Positions 30,801 through 38,349 of a stretch of DNA of 64,000 nucleotides are shown here, piece after piece; within the stretch, counting starts at the first letter, position 1; each line of letters begins with the position of its first letter. Below the pieces are notes generated by a model. It did not search any database. It saw only the letters and a program-made list of their open reading frames with translations, and was not told the DNA's origin. The DNA comes from Deltaproteobacteria bacterium (GTDB lineage Bacteria; Myxococcota_A; Polyangia; Haliangiales; SHYZ01): the NCBI GenBank assembly GCA_016210055.1, contig JACQUZ010000039.1, forward strand, positions 1-64,000, read 5' to 3'. The position numbers and the translations under genes were made by a program.

Positions 30801-30910
30801 GAGGCGAGCGTCGCGAGCTCTTCAGAACGCCCCACGAGCGGCAACGGCGCCGCAGGGCCAAGAATGACTAAGGGGACTTGTGCCGAGCGAACCAGGCTCT
30901 TTCGACGCAT
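27812..30910 (-). CDS. STAND-class ATPase regulator with TPRs and C-terminal winged helix
   Basis: A 1032-residue regulator. A P-loop NTPase occupies residues about 25-290, with Walker A TGAAGVGKTALV (about 48-59) and Walker B RLLVVDELHR (about 111-120). A winged-helix linker and a long array of TPR-like alpha repeats follow (about 300-900). The last 100 residues are an OmpR-type winged helix (SFTKEAIVERVW, FTNIMRLRRLL, GEQGYRLEP), so DNA binding is at the C-terminus. The ATG at 30910 is chosen since the first 85 codons of the longer frame lack protein character. STAND proteins act as ATP-dependent switches that respond to a ligand on the repeats. Target genes are unknown; the DUF4105 gene lies immediately downstream. 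Confidence 0.85.
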   Translation of the reverse strand: MRRKSLVRSAQVPLVILGPAAPLPLVGRSEELATLASEVASSPLTAVTGAAGVGKTALVREVIGAVRQSFPQAAYIRCEEGDLACSVLTRAERALDVLPGTLADVLAAEPRLLVVDELHRLPVTEAASFLDSLSCSAAAGVPVGRIVAVSRDQLPLRLREPQRAELRLDGLTAADARALWTRLEELFGPTPQAACDAALVLTGGVPLALRREYSRAAHGSRAWEISRMHGDLRQLLFAAAILRVPATPAALAFLVPGTDVDSGLRELIRRQLIDAMHGGRVQVHDVVRAMVIGAIEPAVRRDLEEAAANLFDVQPGKVMAWEQVDGAALDCESPVERVREAVRHWLASGKQDKALQCLERALPFLVRRGAASEGLVLGLELERSGLRSLNIRHLIVSLLTRMGRVTEALQRHEELARELHDRPRAKGKGQGAHDLAVALVIQAAGLHLEAADPQAALRRLDGLPADLSPENHALERLTRARISCEQGAHAEAQRHLGEAGHAGPLSSKLRVLSALLEAQSGGIDTAKQALGRAAVGEKEPLLAAWLAECLAEENRLLDADAKLVEAERLAQEQDESLRAAVIRLHRARVSARAGRLGEAEASLRALLAQARDNGHELLALKAEATLAHVLARRGRALAAEGLATAALAVASQKGLVPIEAEAMLILALVALDENRYNEARRLALEVTSRPGISRRCRFEASWIACRAAACEGKEHEPTTVLAPIEELWLQGDRSLARGEIVQALDSYRTAASHAERVGRRAELARLLADVARLHLLHGNRVAADEAATRAIGEAAAIGEDRAVARALLVKAALLRDEGNGAAARRCAADALTVARVAALGPERYACMVACEIISRETGDAESVELLGTQRRAAASTMGEEARIGAERMLGDLGMTPSRPYRTITVSGTASYVSELDPGALHLERRELVIDGVREQVLRNGSSVADLQKRSLLKRLLFLFASAPGKSFTKEAIVERVWRVDYHPLRHDAALFTNIMRLRRLLGEGGEEFLRIGEQGYRLEPPPDFLFIEKVAS

Positions 30911-31186
30911 CAACTGCCTCACTTCCCCCCGGCACCAACGCGGTCGCGCCGGGTCTGACCACTTGTTAGGCAAGGGATAGGCCAGGTGTGCCATTCGGCG
31001 CGGAACAGGGCGCAAGCCGCTGGAATTACTACATGAGACCACAAAAAACCGCGGGCTCATCCGGATGGAGAACAGAAACCTGTCAGTGAATGACAGCGGC
31101 TGATAACCCGAGTCATCGATGCCTCGAGTTCGCAGGTGCATGCTCGGACCAGCAAGTGCATCCAAGATCGACGCGCCGCAGCACGG

Positions 31187-31540
31187 CTAGCCGGCGACGC
31201 CTCGCAGGGCAACGACGGTCTCGCCAAGGGTCGAAGTCTCTCCCAGCCCCTGCCACAAGAATCGGGTAATGGACTCGATCCTTGCGACCGCTACGTCCAC
31301 TTCTCGGTCCTGGCCTAGGCGGTACGCACCGAGGGCGATGAGGTCACGGTTGCGCTCGTAGAGTGCCATGAGCTCGCGCACCCGTGCGGCGGCCACTCGG
31401 TGCTCCGGCGCGGCCACCTCCTCCATGACCCGCGATAGGCTGGACAGGACGTCGATGGCGGGCCAGTGGTTCCGCGTGCCGAGCGCACCGTCGAGGACGA
31501 TGTGCCCGTCAAGGACGCCCCGGACTTCTTGATCAGGAGC
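31187..31540 (-). pseudogene. Remnant of T3SS ATPase gene (sctN C-terminus)
   Basis: The minus strand reads about 117 codons matching the C-terminal part of the type III secretion ATPase SctN (FliI family): RGVLDGHIVLDGALGTRNH, WPAIDVLSSLSRVM and AARVRELMALYERNRDLI, ending GAYRLGQDREVD and a tail helix. The catalytic P-loop half is absent and an upstream TAA closes the frame. Without Walker motifs it cannot be an ATPase. It abuts the sctL remnant, consistent with one deletion through a former sctL-sctN pair. Confidence 0.7.
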
Positions 31541-31757
31541 TTAGTGACGGTCCTAGCCCTTCGTTTCTTCCTTGTTCATGCCCGAGCCTTCGCGCGGCTT
31601 CCAGAGCTGCCTCCGCCTGGGCGAGGATCTCCGCTGCTTCCTTGCGCGCCTGCGCGAGGATCTCGCGGGCCTGCAAGTGAGCGTCGAACACGTCGCCGTG
31701 AATGATCCGGGGTCCGTTGTCCCCGAGCGCACGCGTGATGGGCGCACAATATGCCAT
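31533..31757 (-). pseudogene. Remnant of T3SS stator gene (sctL N-terminus)
   Basis: A 74-codon stretch with RIIHGDVFDAHLQAREILAQ followed by an Ala/Glu-rich coiled coil (ARKEAAEILAQAEAALEAA) and GHEQGRNEGL, the N-terminal pattern of SctL/FliH-type regulators of the secretion ATPase. The usual 200-residue protein is cut short at a stop just past the junction with the sctN remnant. In Xanthomonas-type loci sctL lies directly upstream of sctN, the order seen here. No other T3SS genes are in the window. Confidence 0.65.
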
Positions 31758-31759
31758 GA

Positions 31760-31793
31760 CTAGGGACGATTATCTCCACCCAATCGTCCCTAG
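31760..31793. repeat. Inverted repeat, 12-bp perfect arms with 10-base spacer
   Basis: Arms CTAGGGACGATT and its exact complement flank a 10-base loop. The element lies between the start of the sctL remnant (reading left) and the lipoprotein gene (reading right). Since both flanking genes are divergent it is not an obvious terminator for either; an operator, an old element end or an upstream promoter element are possible. Confidence 0.6.
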
Positions 31794-31904
31794 CAATGCG
31801 CCGTGCTTCGTGGGCTCCTGTGTGAAAACGAGCGCTTGCCGATGACTTGTGCGCTGGCTCGCATGCTGCAATGCGCCATGCCGTCGCCAACACGGAGCCA
31901 CGCC

Positions 31905-32990
31905 ATGAACAACTGCACGACCGCCGCATGTACTGTCTCTCTCTTGGCGCTTCTCACCGCCTGCAGCTCGGGGAACACGACTGGCGATGGGAAGGATATT
32001 CCGTCGCCCGAAGAAAGCCCCACGACGGACGGTCGATCTCCTCGACCAGAGAGCAAGCAACTCAGCTTAGCGGGCTCGTATGAGCTGGAGTCACAATTCG
32101 ACCTTGTGAGTGGTATCCCTGGCCTCGCCGGCGCCGTCGTCGGGGAGTTCATCGAGATGACCGACGATCGGGATGATCCGGCCACTTGGCTCCTCGATCG
32201 CTCGATGGAGCAAATGCCGGGCACCCTGAAAGCAGTGATCCAGGTGCTCAGGCCGGGATTGGACGCGATCCTCAACGAAGTGATCCTCAACGAAGTGATC
32301 CTCAGCGAGTCCCCCGAGTTCGTCACGACCATCCGTGACCTGGGGAATGATTTTGGCCAAGTGGCCAAGAAGTTCGGCCTGGTCACACAGCTCGACCTCG
32401 CGAAGACACCTAGGCCTGCCGAGTTCCAAGGCACGCACCAGGTCCTCGGCATCTTTTTTGACGTAGACGGAGCAGTGCAGGAGTACTCGGTCGAGGAGGT
32501 AGGACTTGGTCAGATCGTCGCTCGCGACGTGGCGGTGTCTCCCGGCGAGCTGGACGCGATCTCCGTGGGTGAGCATGCCCTCAACATCTCGTACGGATCC
32601 ATGCTGCGCTTCGCTTTGAACCGAGTCCTCATCCCGCTCATTGACCCAACGTCCGACACCTTGGCCGAGCTCCTGAGCGCGCTGATCGACTGCCGTTCCC
32701 TCGGACGTGAGCTTTCGAGCACCATCGGATACGACGTGACGGGCACGTTCACGGCCGCGTGTCGTGTGGGCATTCTCGCCTCCTCGACGTTCATCGACAA
32801 GCAGCTTGACCAAGTGGATGGAAACGCGTCTTCCATGGTCCTCGAAGGCGAAGCACGCGCCACGGATTCAAACACCGACCGCACTGTGGACAAGCTGCAT
32901 TCAGGGCTGTGGGAAGGCGAACTGAAACTCGGTCCCATCACATCGGTACTGGCCAAGCCGGTTCAGACCTTTCACGGCGAGCGCAAGTAG
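31905..32990 (+). CDS. Putative lipoprotein, unknown function
   Basis: A 361-residue lipoprotein; signal peptide ends in lipobox LLTAC followed by SSGNTT and a Ser/Pro-rich linker. The ATG at 31905 is chosen because the 34 upstream codons do not resemble a leader. The body is mixed alpha/beta. A tandem 15-base duplication (32269-32304 region) encodes ILNEV twice and ILSES once, suggesting recent slippage. Many short Asp/Glu-rich segments occur but no catalytic motif. The S55-like peptidase follows after 71 bases on the same strand. No family recognised. Confidence 0.7.
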   Translation: MNNCTTAACTVSLLALLTACSSGNTTGDGKDIPSPEESPTTDGRSPRPESKQLSLAGSYELESQFDLVSGIPGLAGAVVGEFIEMTDDRDDPATWLLDRSMEQMPGTLKAVIQVLRPGLDAILNEVILNEVILSESPEFVTTIRDLGNDFGQVAKKFGLVTQLDLAKTPRPAEFQGTHQVLGIFFDVDGAVQEYSVEEVGLGQIVARDVAVSPGELDAISVGEHALNISYGSMLRFALNRVLIPLIDPTSDTLAELLSALIDCRSLGRELSSTIGYDVTGTFTAACRVGILASSTFIDKQLDQVDGNASSMVLEGEARATDSNTDRTVDKLHSGLWEGELKLGPITSVLAKPVQTFHGERK

Positions 32991-33061
32991 TCCCTCACCG
33001 TCCCATGGGCCCAGCGCCGAACGCGGGCGGTTCGACGAAATCTCCTGTATGCTAGAGGACC

Positions 33062-34888
33062 ATGCACTCGCGCGTGCGCACGATCCCGGCGACCGTGTTC
33101 TTCCTCTCCGTGGCGATTTCGGCGACGGCCCTAGCTAAGGGTCCGGAGATCTTCCCTCTCTCCCAAGTGAAGCCTGGGCAAAAAGGTTACGGCCTGACTG
33201 TGTTCCAGGGCACGACCCCAGAACGCTTTGAATTCGAGGTGGTCGGAGTCGCTTCCAAGATGCTCCCGAGGATGGACATCATCATCGTCAAATCGACCGA
33301 TCCCAAGATCCTGGAGGTCGGGTTCGCCAGGGGGATGAGCGGCTCCCCACTGTTCATCGACGGCAAGGTCGCTTGCGCTTTTTCCTATGGCTTTTCATTC
33401 AGCAAGGGAAACATCGGGGGCTGCACTCCTATCGAGTACATGCTCGCCGACGCCAAGCGTCCGGCCCGCGGACCCGAGCACACCGCCATCGCGAGCGCCG
33501 AGGAGTTTCGTGAACACGTTCCCTCGGCCGAGCTGGTCGATCAAGGGGGCTCACTGCCCAAGACACAGGTGCCGCCCTGGCTTCTGGGCCCTCCTCTCCC
33601 AACCCGTGCCCCCGCCAGCGACGGAAAAATGGGCGGCATGGTGCGAGCCGGCATTCCGTTGATGATGGGTGGGCTCGGCCCCTCTGCATTCGAGCAAGCA
33701 AGGCGGATCTTCGAGCCTTTCGGCATCACTCCGGAACAAGGGATTGGCGGCGGGGGCGGCGGAAACCGAGGACCCACCCAGTATGAAATGGGTGGTGCCA
33801 TTGGCGCTCAACTGGCCCGGGGTGACGTGTCCATGGTCGGAACAGGTACCGTGAGCTACATCGATGGCAATACGGTGCTCGCCTTTGGGCACCCGTTCTT
33901 TCAGATGGGCGAGGTGTACATGCCCGCCGTCACTGCCGAAGTCCATGCGGTTGTCCCCGCGTACAGCATGGCCTTCAAGATGGCTTCGCCACTTCGGCTG
34001 CTTGGGTCCCTGGTGCAAGACCGCCAAGCCTCGATCGTTGTGGATTCGGCAAAGAAGACCGAGATGATCCCGGTGCGAATCCGCGTCAAGGCTCCGGCCG
34101 TAGACCAGGTATTCGAGTCCGAGATCTTGCGCCACCGCTTCCTTTCGCCTCCGCTCGCCGCGCTCATGGCGCAAAACGCGATCCAGGTCCTTGCGCCGGA
34201 CCTCGCCGATGTGACGGTCACGATCAAAAGCAAGCTGCAAGTTCGTGGGTTCGAGCCGCTGGAATTCGTCGACTACTACTACTCCGCGGACGGGCCTGCC
34301 GGTGCCGTGGGCTCAGCACGGGGCCTGCGGGCGCTGGGGCCACTTCTGTTCAATCCCTTTTCTCCAGTTCGGATCGACGGTCTCGAGATCGACGTGGATA
34401 TCGTCTACAAGGCGAGTTTCATGGAGATCGAATCGATCCGCGTGCCAGACTACGAGCTCCCTTACGGCGAGAAGACCCACGTGGACGTGGTCATGCGCCG
34501 CTTCGGGGGCGCTCCCAGCATCGAGCGCGTGCCAATCTACATTCCGGAGCGGCTGGCTGGATCTACGGTAAAGCTCGAGATTGCACCGGGAGATTCAGTC
34601 CGCCCCGACGCAGCTCCCCCAAGCTCGCTCAGCGACCTGGTCGCGCTCCTCCGCAAGATGTATCCCGCCAACCTGCTGGTCGCGACGCTTTACACGCCGA
34701 ACGAAGGGGTCACCTTGGCCGGCAAGATCATCCCCAATCTGCCGGACAGCGCCTTGGACACAGTTCGTCCAATCACGTCGAGCCGGCGAGGCGACGCGTA
34801 CCGATCCATCACGCGCACGGTATTCCCAGTCACTCAGGTGGTGCGCGGCAAGGAAGAGCTGATTCTCAAGATCAAGGACAAGCAATAG
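33062..34888 (+). CDS. SpoIVB-type (S55) peptidase domain protein, secreted
   Basis: A 608-residue exported protein with signal peptide ending near ATALA. It contains a GMSGSP nucleophile-type motif (residues 91-96) in ARGMSGSPLFIDGKVACAFSYG and, later, AFGHPFF with His277. Both are hallmarks of S55-like domains, but in SpoIVB the His precedes the Ser, so the order here looks permuted or the two segments belong to separate halves. A Gly-rich insert (GGGGGG) and a long beta-rich C-terminal region follow. It is the first gene of a tight three-gene operon with a beta-propeller and a TPR protein. Proteolytic activity is inferred. Confidence 0.75.
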   Translation: MHSRVRTIPATVFFLSVAISATALAKGPEIFPLSQVKPGQKGYGLTVFQGTTPERFEFEVVGVASKMLPRMDIIIVKSTDPKILEVGFARGMSGSPLFIDGKVACAFSYGFSFSKGNIGGCTPIEYMLADAKRPARGPEHTAIASAEEFREHVPSAELVDQGGSLPKTQVPPWLLGPPLPTRAPASDGKMGGMVRAGIPLMMGGLGPSAFEQARRIFEPFGITPEQGIGGGGGGNRGPTQYEMGGAIGAQLARGDVSMVGTGTVSYIDGNTVLAFGHPFFQMGEVYMPAVTAEVHAVVPAYSMAFKMASPLRLLGSLVQDRQASIVVDSAKKTEMIPVRIRVKAPAVDQVFESEILRHRFLSPPLAALMAQNAIQVLAPDLADVTVTIKSKLQVRGFEPLEFVDYYYSADGPAGAVGSARGLRALGPLLFNPFSPVRIDGLEIDVDIVYKASFMEIESIRVPDYELPYGEKTHVDVVMRRFGGAPSIERVPIYIPERLAGSTVKLEIAPGDSVRPDAAPPSSLSDLVALLRKMYPANLLVATLYTPNEGVTLAGKIIPNLPDSALDTVRPITSSRRGDAYRSITRTVFPVTQVVRGKEELILKIKDKQ

Positions 34889-34917
34889 ACGCCTTCCGCA
34901 TTTCTCGGAGGAGCTTC

Positions 34918-37056
34918 GTGACCCACATCTCAAAGACCACGCTTCCAGCCTTGTTGCTCGCAAGCCTCTTCCTCCCCCACGCGGCGCTTGGCGTGTCCAC
35001 TCGTACCTTTCGGACGTCGAGCTACAAGGAGTTCGACGAGGGCGAGGCCAAGAACGCCATCATCACGTCACTCGGTGAGGTGATTCCTGGGCGCAAGACC
35101 ACCAGGGTGGACCTGGAGACAGATGCCGCGTGGACCGCGGTGCGCGCCCCCGACGGGACGATCTATGCTGGAAGCGTGACGAACGGCTCCGTCTACGTCG
35201 TTTCGGGGGGGCAAAAAAAGATCCTCGCCAACCTCGACAAGGATACCCCTTGGATCGGTGCATTGGTCCTTCTCGATGGAACGTTGTACGCGGGAACCCT
35301 AGGGACGGCGTCCTTGCACGCCATGGACCCCAAGACGGGGAAGACCACCAAGCTCTTGTCGCTCCCAGGCGCTGAGCACGTGTGGGCGCTGGTTCCAGAC
35401 CCGGCGGGCAAGATTCTTTACGCGGCCACCGGGCCCGAGGGGAAGCTCTTTGCCGTGGACGTGGCGGCCAAGTCGGCCAAGGTCCTCTGGAATTCCGAGG
35501 AACCCCATCTTCTTTCTGCAGCACCAGCCGCCGATGGCGCGCTTTGGATAGGCACGTCTGAAGAAGCCGTGCTCTATCGATTCGACCCAAAGACGGGACA
35601 GGCGCGGGCCATCGCCGACTTTGCAGGGACCGAGGTCAAGGCAGTGGTCGAGGTCGACGGTGCCACCGTGGTGGCCGTCAACGAGTTCGAGCAAAAGTCA
35701 TCCTCTCCCCCAGCCCCACCGGTTGCCAAGGGCCCCAAGGGCACGACAGCCAAGGCTCCAGACGGTAGTGCCCCGGGTACGGACAAGGGTAAGGGCTCAG
35801 ACGTAGCCCTCCCTCCTCGTGCTGGAGAACGAAAGGGCAAGGGAGCCCTCTTTCGCGTGGAGCCCGACGGACGGGTGGAGCAGCTTCACTCTCTTGCAGA
35901 GGGCTATTTCCAATCCCTCGCGGTGACCTCCGAGGGGCACGTCCTCGCTGGCGCAGGGACGGGTGGGCGCGTGTACGAGGTGCGTACCGACCGCAGCGTG
36001 CTCACGGCGTTCGACGTGGACGAGCGACAGGTCAACGTGGTCATTGCCGATCGGCATGGCGTCACGCTGGTCACGGGTGATGGCGCGGCCGTGTACACCA
36101 CGACCGGCCTTTCCAAGGACGCCGTGTACACGTCCAAAGTGTTCGACGGGCAGTTCCCCGCGCGCTGGGGAAACCTCCGCTGGCGTGGAGACGAATCGCT
36201 GGTCATGGAAACCCGCTCGGGGAACACGTCCAAGCCCGATCGCGGCTGGAGTCCATGGCAGCGCGTGACCCAAGAGACTGCGGCAGGGCCGGGCCTTCGC
36301 ATCTCCAGGATCGTGAGCCCTCCTGGGCGCTACTTCCAGTACCGCACGACGCTTTCCGCTCACCCCGCGGCCACGCTCCGCGAGGTGACGGCATATTATC
36401 TTCCGCAGAACCAGCGCGCCCGGGTGACCGAGGTGCAACTCGGCGATGCCGCCGAGGCATCCAAGCGGCCTGCGGTGACGACCCAACCGGGCCCGGCCAA
36501 GCCGCGTTCGCCCATCTTGCGCCTCAAGTGGAAGGTTGAAAACCCCGACGACGACGAGTTGCTCTACGTAGTGGAATACAGGGCAGAGGGCGAGGTCGAC
36601 TGGAGGCCCCTGCCCGTCGGCCCCGAGCCGCTCACCAAGCCCGAGCTCGAATGGAATACCGAGGCGCTTCCCGACGGCTATTTCCGCATCCGCGTGACCG
36701 CCTCGGATGAGCGCTCGAATCCAAAGGATTACGCGCTTTCGCACTCGCTCATCTCGGACCTATTCCTGGTCGACAACCAGAAACCCCAGGTGACGGGCAT
36801 TGAGGTCAAGTACCCCTTTGCCTCGGCTCGGAGCGTGGACTCCTTCAGCAGGATCGACGAGATCGCCTATTCGATCGACGGAGGGGACTTCGTGATGTGG
36901 TTCCCAAAGGACGGTGTATTCGACGACGTGGCTGAGGTGTTCACGATCAAGTTGCCGGATCGTCTCAAGCCTGGAACTCACTCGCTCGCGATTCGAGTCG
37001 CCGATGAAGCAGACAACATCGGCGCAACATCGGTGAGCTTTCGGGTAGGGAAATAG
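34918..37056 (+). CDS. Secreted beta-propeller protein with C-terminal FN3-like region
   Basis: A 712-residue protein starting at GTG after CGGAGGAG. Signal peptide ends in HAALG. Residues about 55-400 carry repeated blades with YAGS, YAGT, YAAT and WIGTS turns, suggesting a seven-bladed propeller, interrupted by a Pro/Lys-rich linker around residue 265-305. The C-terminal third has beta-sandwich segments (ILRLKWKVENPDDDELLYVV and TVSFRVG-like ends). It lies 29 bases after the S55-like gene and 21 before the TPR gene, so the three proteins are probably coexpressed and may interact. No enzymatic motif is seen; a surface or periplasmic scaffold is inferred. Confidence 0.75.
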   Translation: MTHISKTTLPALLLASLFLPHAALGVSTRTFRTSSYKEFDEGEAKNAIITSLGEVIPGRKTTRVDLETDAAWTAVRAPDGTIYAGSVTNGSVYVVSGGQKKILANLDKDTPWIGALVLLDGTLYAGTLGTASLHAMDPKTGKTTKLLSLPGAEHVWALVPDPAGKILYAATGPEGKLFAVDVAAKSAKVLWNSEEPHLLSAAPAADGALWIGTSEEAVLYRFDPKTGQARAIADFAGTEVKAVVEVDGATVVAVNEFEQKSSSPPAPPVAKGPKGTTAKAPDGSAPGTDKGKGSDVALPPRAGERKGKGALFRVEPDGRVEQLHSLAEGYFQSLAVTSEGHVLAGAGTGGRVYEVRTDRSVLTAFDVDERQVNVVIADRHGVTLVTGDGAAVYTTTGLSKDAVYTSKVFDGQFPARWGNLRWRGDESLVMETRSGNTSKPDRGWSPWQRVTQETAAGPGLRISRIVSPPGRYFQYRTTLSAHPAATLREVTAYYLPQNQRARVTEVQLGDAAEASKRPAVTTQPGPAKPRSPILRLKWKVENPDDDELLYVVEYRAEGEVDWRPLPVGPEPLTKPELEWNTEALPDGYFRIRVTASDERSNPKDYALSHSLISDLFLVDNQKPQVTGIEVKYPFASARSVDSFSRIDEIAYSIDGGDFVMWFPKDGVFDDVAEVFTIKLPDRLKPGTHSLAIRVADEADNIGATSVSFRVGK

Positions 37057-37077
37057 AATCCACGGACAAGGTGACAG

Positions 37078-38325
37078 GTGATCGACCTCGAGCCGATCTT
37101 CAGCCAAATCAAGTCGGGAGACCCGGTGGGGGCTGCCTACCGGCTTGCGCAGTCACTCGAAAAGGAAAGCCCGGGCAGGCTCTTTTACGATATTGGGGCC
37201 ATGGCATTGGCCCGCAGGGAAGAGCTTGGCGACGGCGCCCTTCGCTTTGCCCGTATCGTGTTCGCCGAGGCAGTGGAGAGGCAAGCTGACCTGGCAGAAG
37301 CCCACCACGACTTGGCGACGACCATGCGTGAGCTCGGCATGTCTGAAGACGCTGTCACGCACTACCGGCGAGCTCTCGAGCTCATCCCCGAGGACGCCGA
37401 CTCACTGATCGGGCTGGGCGCGGCCCTGTGTGACACCGGGCGCGTGGACGACGCCCTCGCATTCCTTCGTCGTGCCGCAGAGGCCCATCCGGACAGCGGC
37501 AGTGCCTTCGGCAACCTCGGAGTCGCCCTCGAGGCGGCAGGCCACGATCGCGAGGCCGTTGCGGCATACGCAAAAGCGGTGGCACGGTTTCACGCGGAAG
37601 TCATGGCCGCCGACGGAGAGGACGCCGAAGCAGAGGCAGCGGCTCGCAGGCGCTGGGCGCGCATGCAGCATGCGGCAATGCTCGAGCGCCTGGAATGCTG
37701 GCCACAGTCCATCGCCGAATTCCAGCGTCTCCTCGAGGAGGAGCAAGCCATCGCGGAGGCCCTGGAACAAGAAGAAGAGGAAGAGGACGACGAAAGCCCA
37801 GCCGAGGAGCCAGCGCCATCTGCGGCCGAGTCGGAACCCGCCATAGCGGGCGAAGCGGTCTCAGGAGACGCTGGGGAGACCCTGCTGGATACTGGCGCCG
37901 AAGAGAAATCTGACGAAGGGGACGACGGTGAATCGCTCGATGACGAGGCCGAGGTAGGACGTGCAGGGCTCGAGCGGGTCTTCACCCGCATGATCCAGCT
38001 CAAGCGCAATGACCTCGCGTTCTTGGTTCTCGACAGCTTAGGAGGCGAGCTTTCCGACGGTCGCACCCGGGCCACCTACACGATCTATGACCCTAGCAGT
38101 GGCGTCAGCACGATCATGGTCGAGCACTGGGACACCGGCGCGCGCACCCGGCTCGACCCACTTGAGCCTCCGGTTCCGCACGCTGAGCGGCCGACGCGGA
38201 CGCAAGCCGTGAAAAAGGAGTCGTCAAGGCCGCGCCGGCTTTCCCGCTCGGGTCATGAGAGCAAGAAACGGCCCGAAGGCAAGCGGGGAGGCGCAAAGGG
38301 ACCAACGGCGAAGGTAAAGAAGTAG
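37078..38325 (+). CDS. TPR-repeat protein with acidic linker and basic tail
   Basis: A 415-residue cytosolic protein starting at GTG. Residues about 55-230 hold four or five TPR units (AEAHHDLATTMRELGMSEDAVTHYRRALELI, then GAALCDTGRVDDALAFLRRA). A run of Glu/Asp (EEEEEDDE) forms an acidic linker, and a conserved-looking segment near 300-365 (TRMIQLKRNDLAFLVLD) precedes a Lys/Arg-rich tail (KKRPEGKRGGAKG). The tail could bind nucleic acid or acidic membranes. Third gene of the S55/propeller/TPR operon; TPRs usually assemble complexes, so it may be the cytoplasmic partner. Confidence 0.75.
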   Translation: MIDLEPIFSQIKSGDPVGAAYRLAQSLEKESPGRLFYDIGAMALARREELGDGALRFARIVFAEAVERQADLAEAHHDLATTMRELGMSEDAVTHYRRALELIPEDADSLIGLGAALCDTGRVDDALAFLRRAAEAHPDSGSAFGNLGVALEAAGHDREAVAAYAKAVARFHAEVMAADGEDAEAEAAARRRWARMQHAAMLERLECWPQSIAEFQRLLEEEQAIAEALEQEEEEEDDESPAEEPAPSAAESEPAIAGEAVSGDAGETLLDTGAEEKSDEGDDGESLDDEAEVGRAGLERVFTRMIQLKRNDLAFLVLDSLGGELSDGRTRATYTIYDPSSGVSTIMVEHWDTGARTRLDPLEPPVPHAERPTRTQAVKKESSRPRRLSRSGHESKKRPEGKRGGAKGPTAKVKK

Positions 38326-38349
38326 TGGGCGGGGCCCTCATGCTGCCGT

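Noticed and set aside
29570..30871. 433-codon plus-strand frame
   Set aside because: It is antisense to the STAND regulator, which has clear P-loop and winged-helix motifs.
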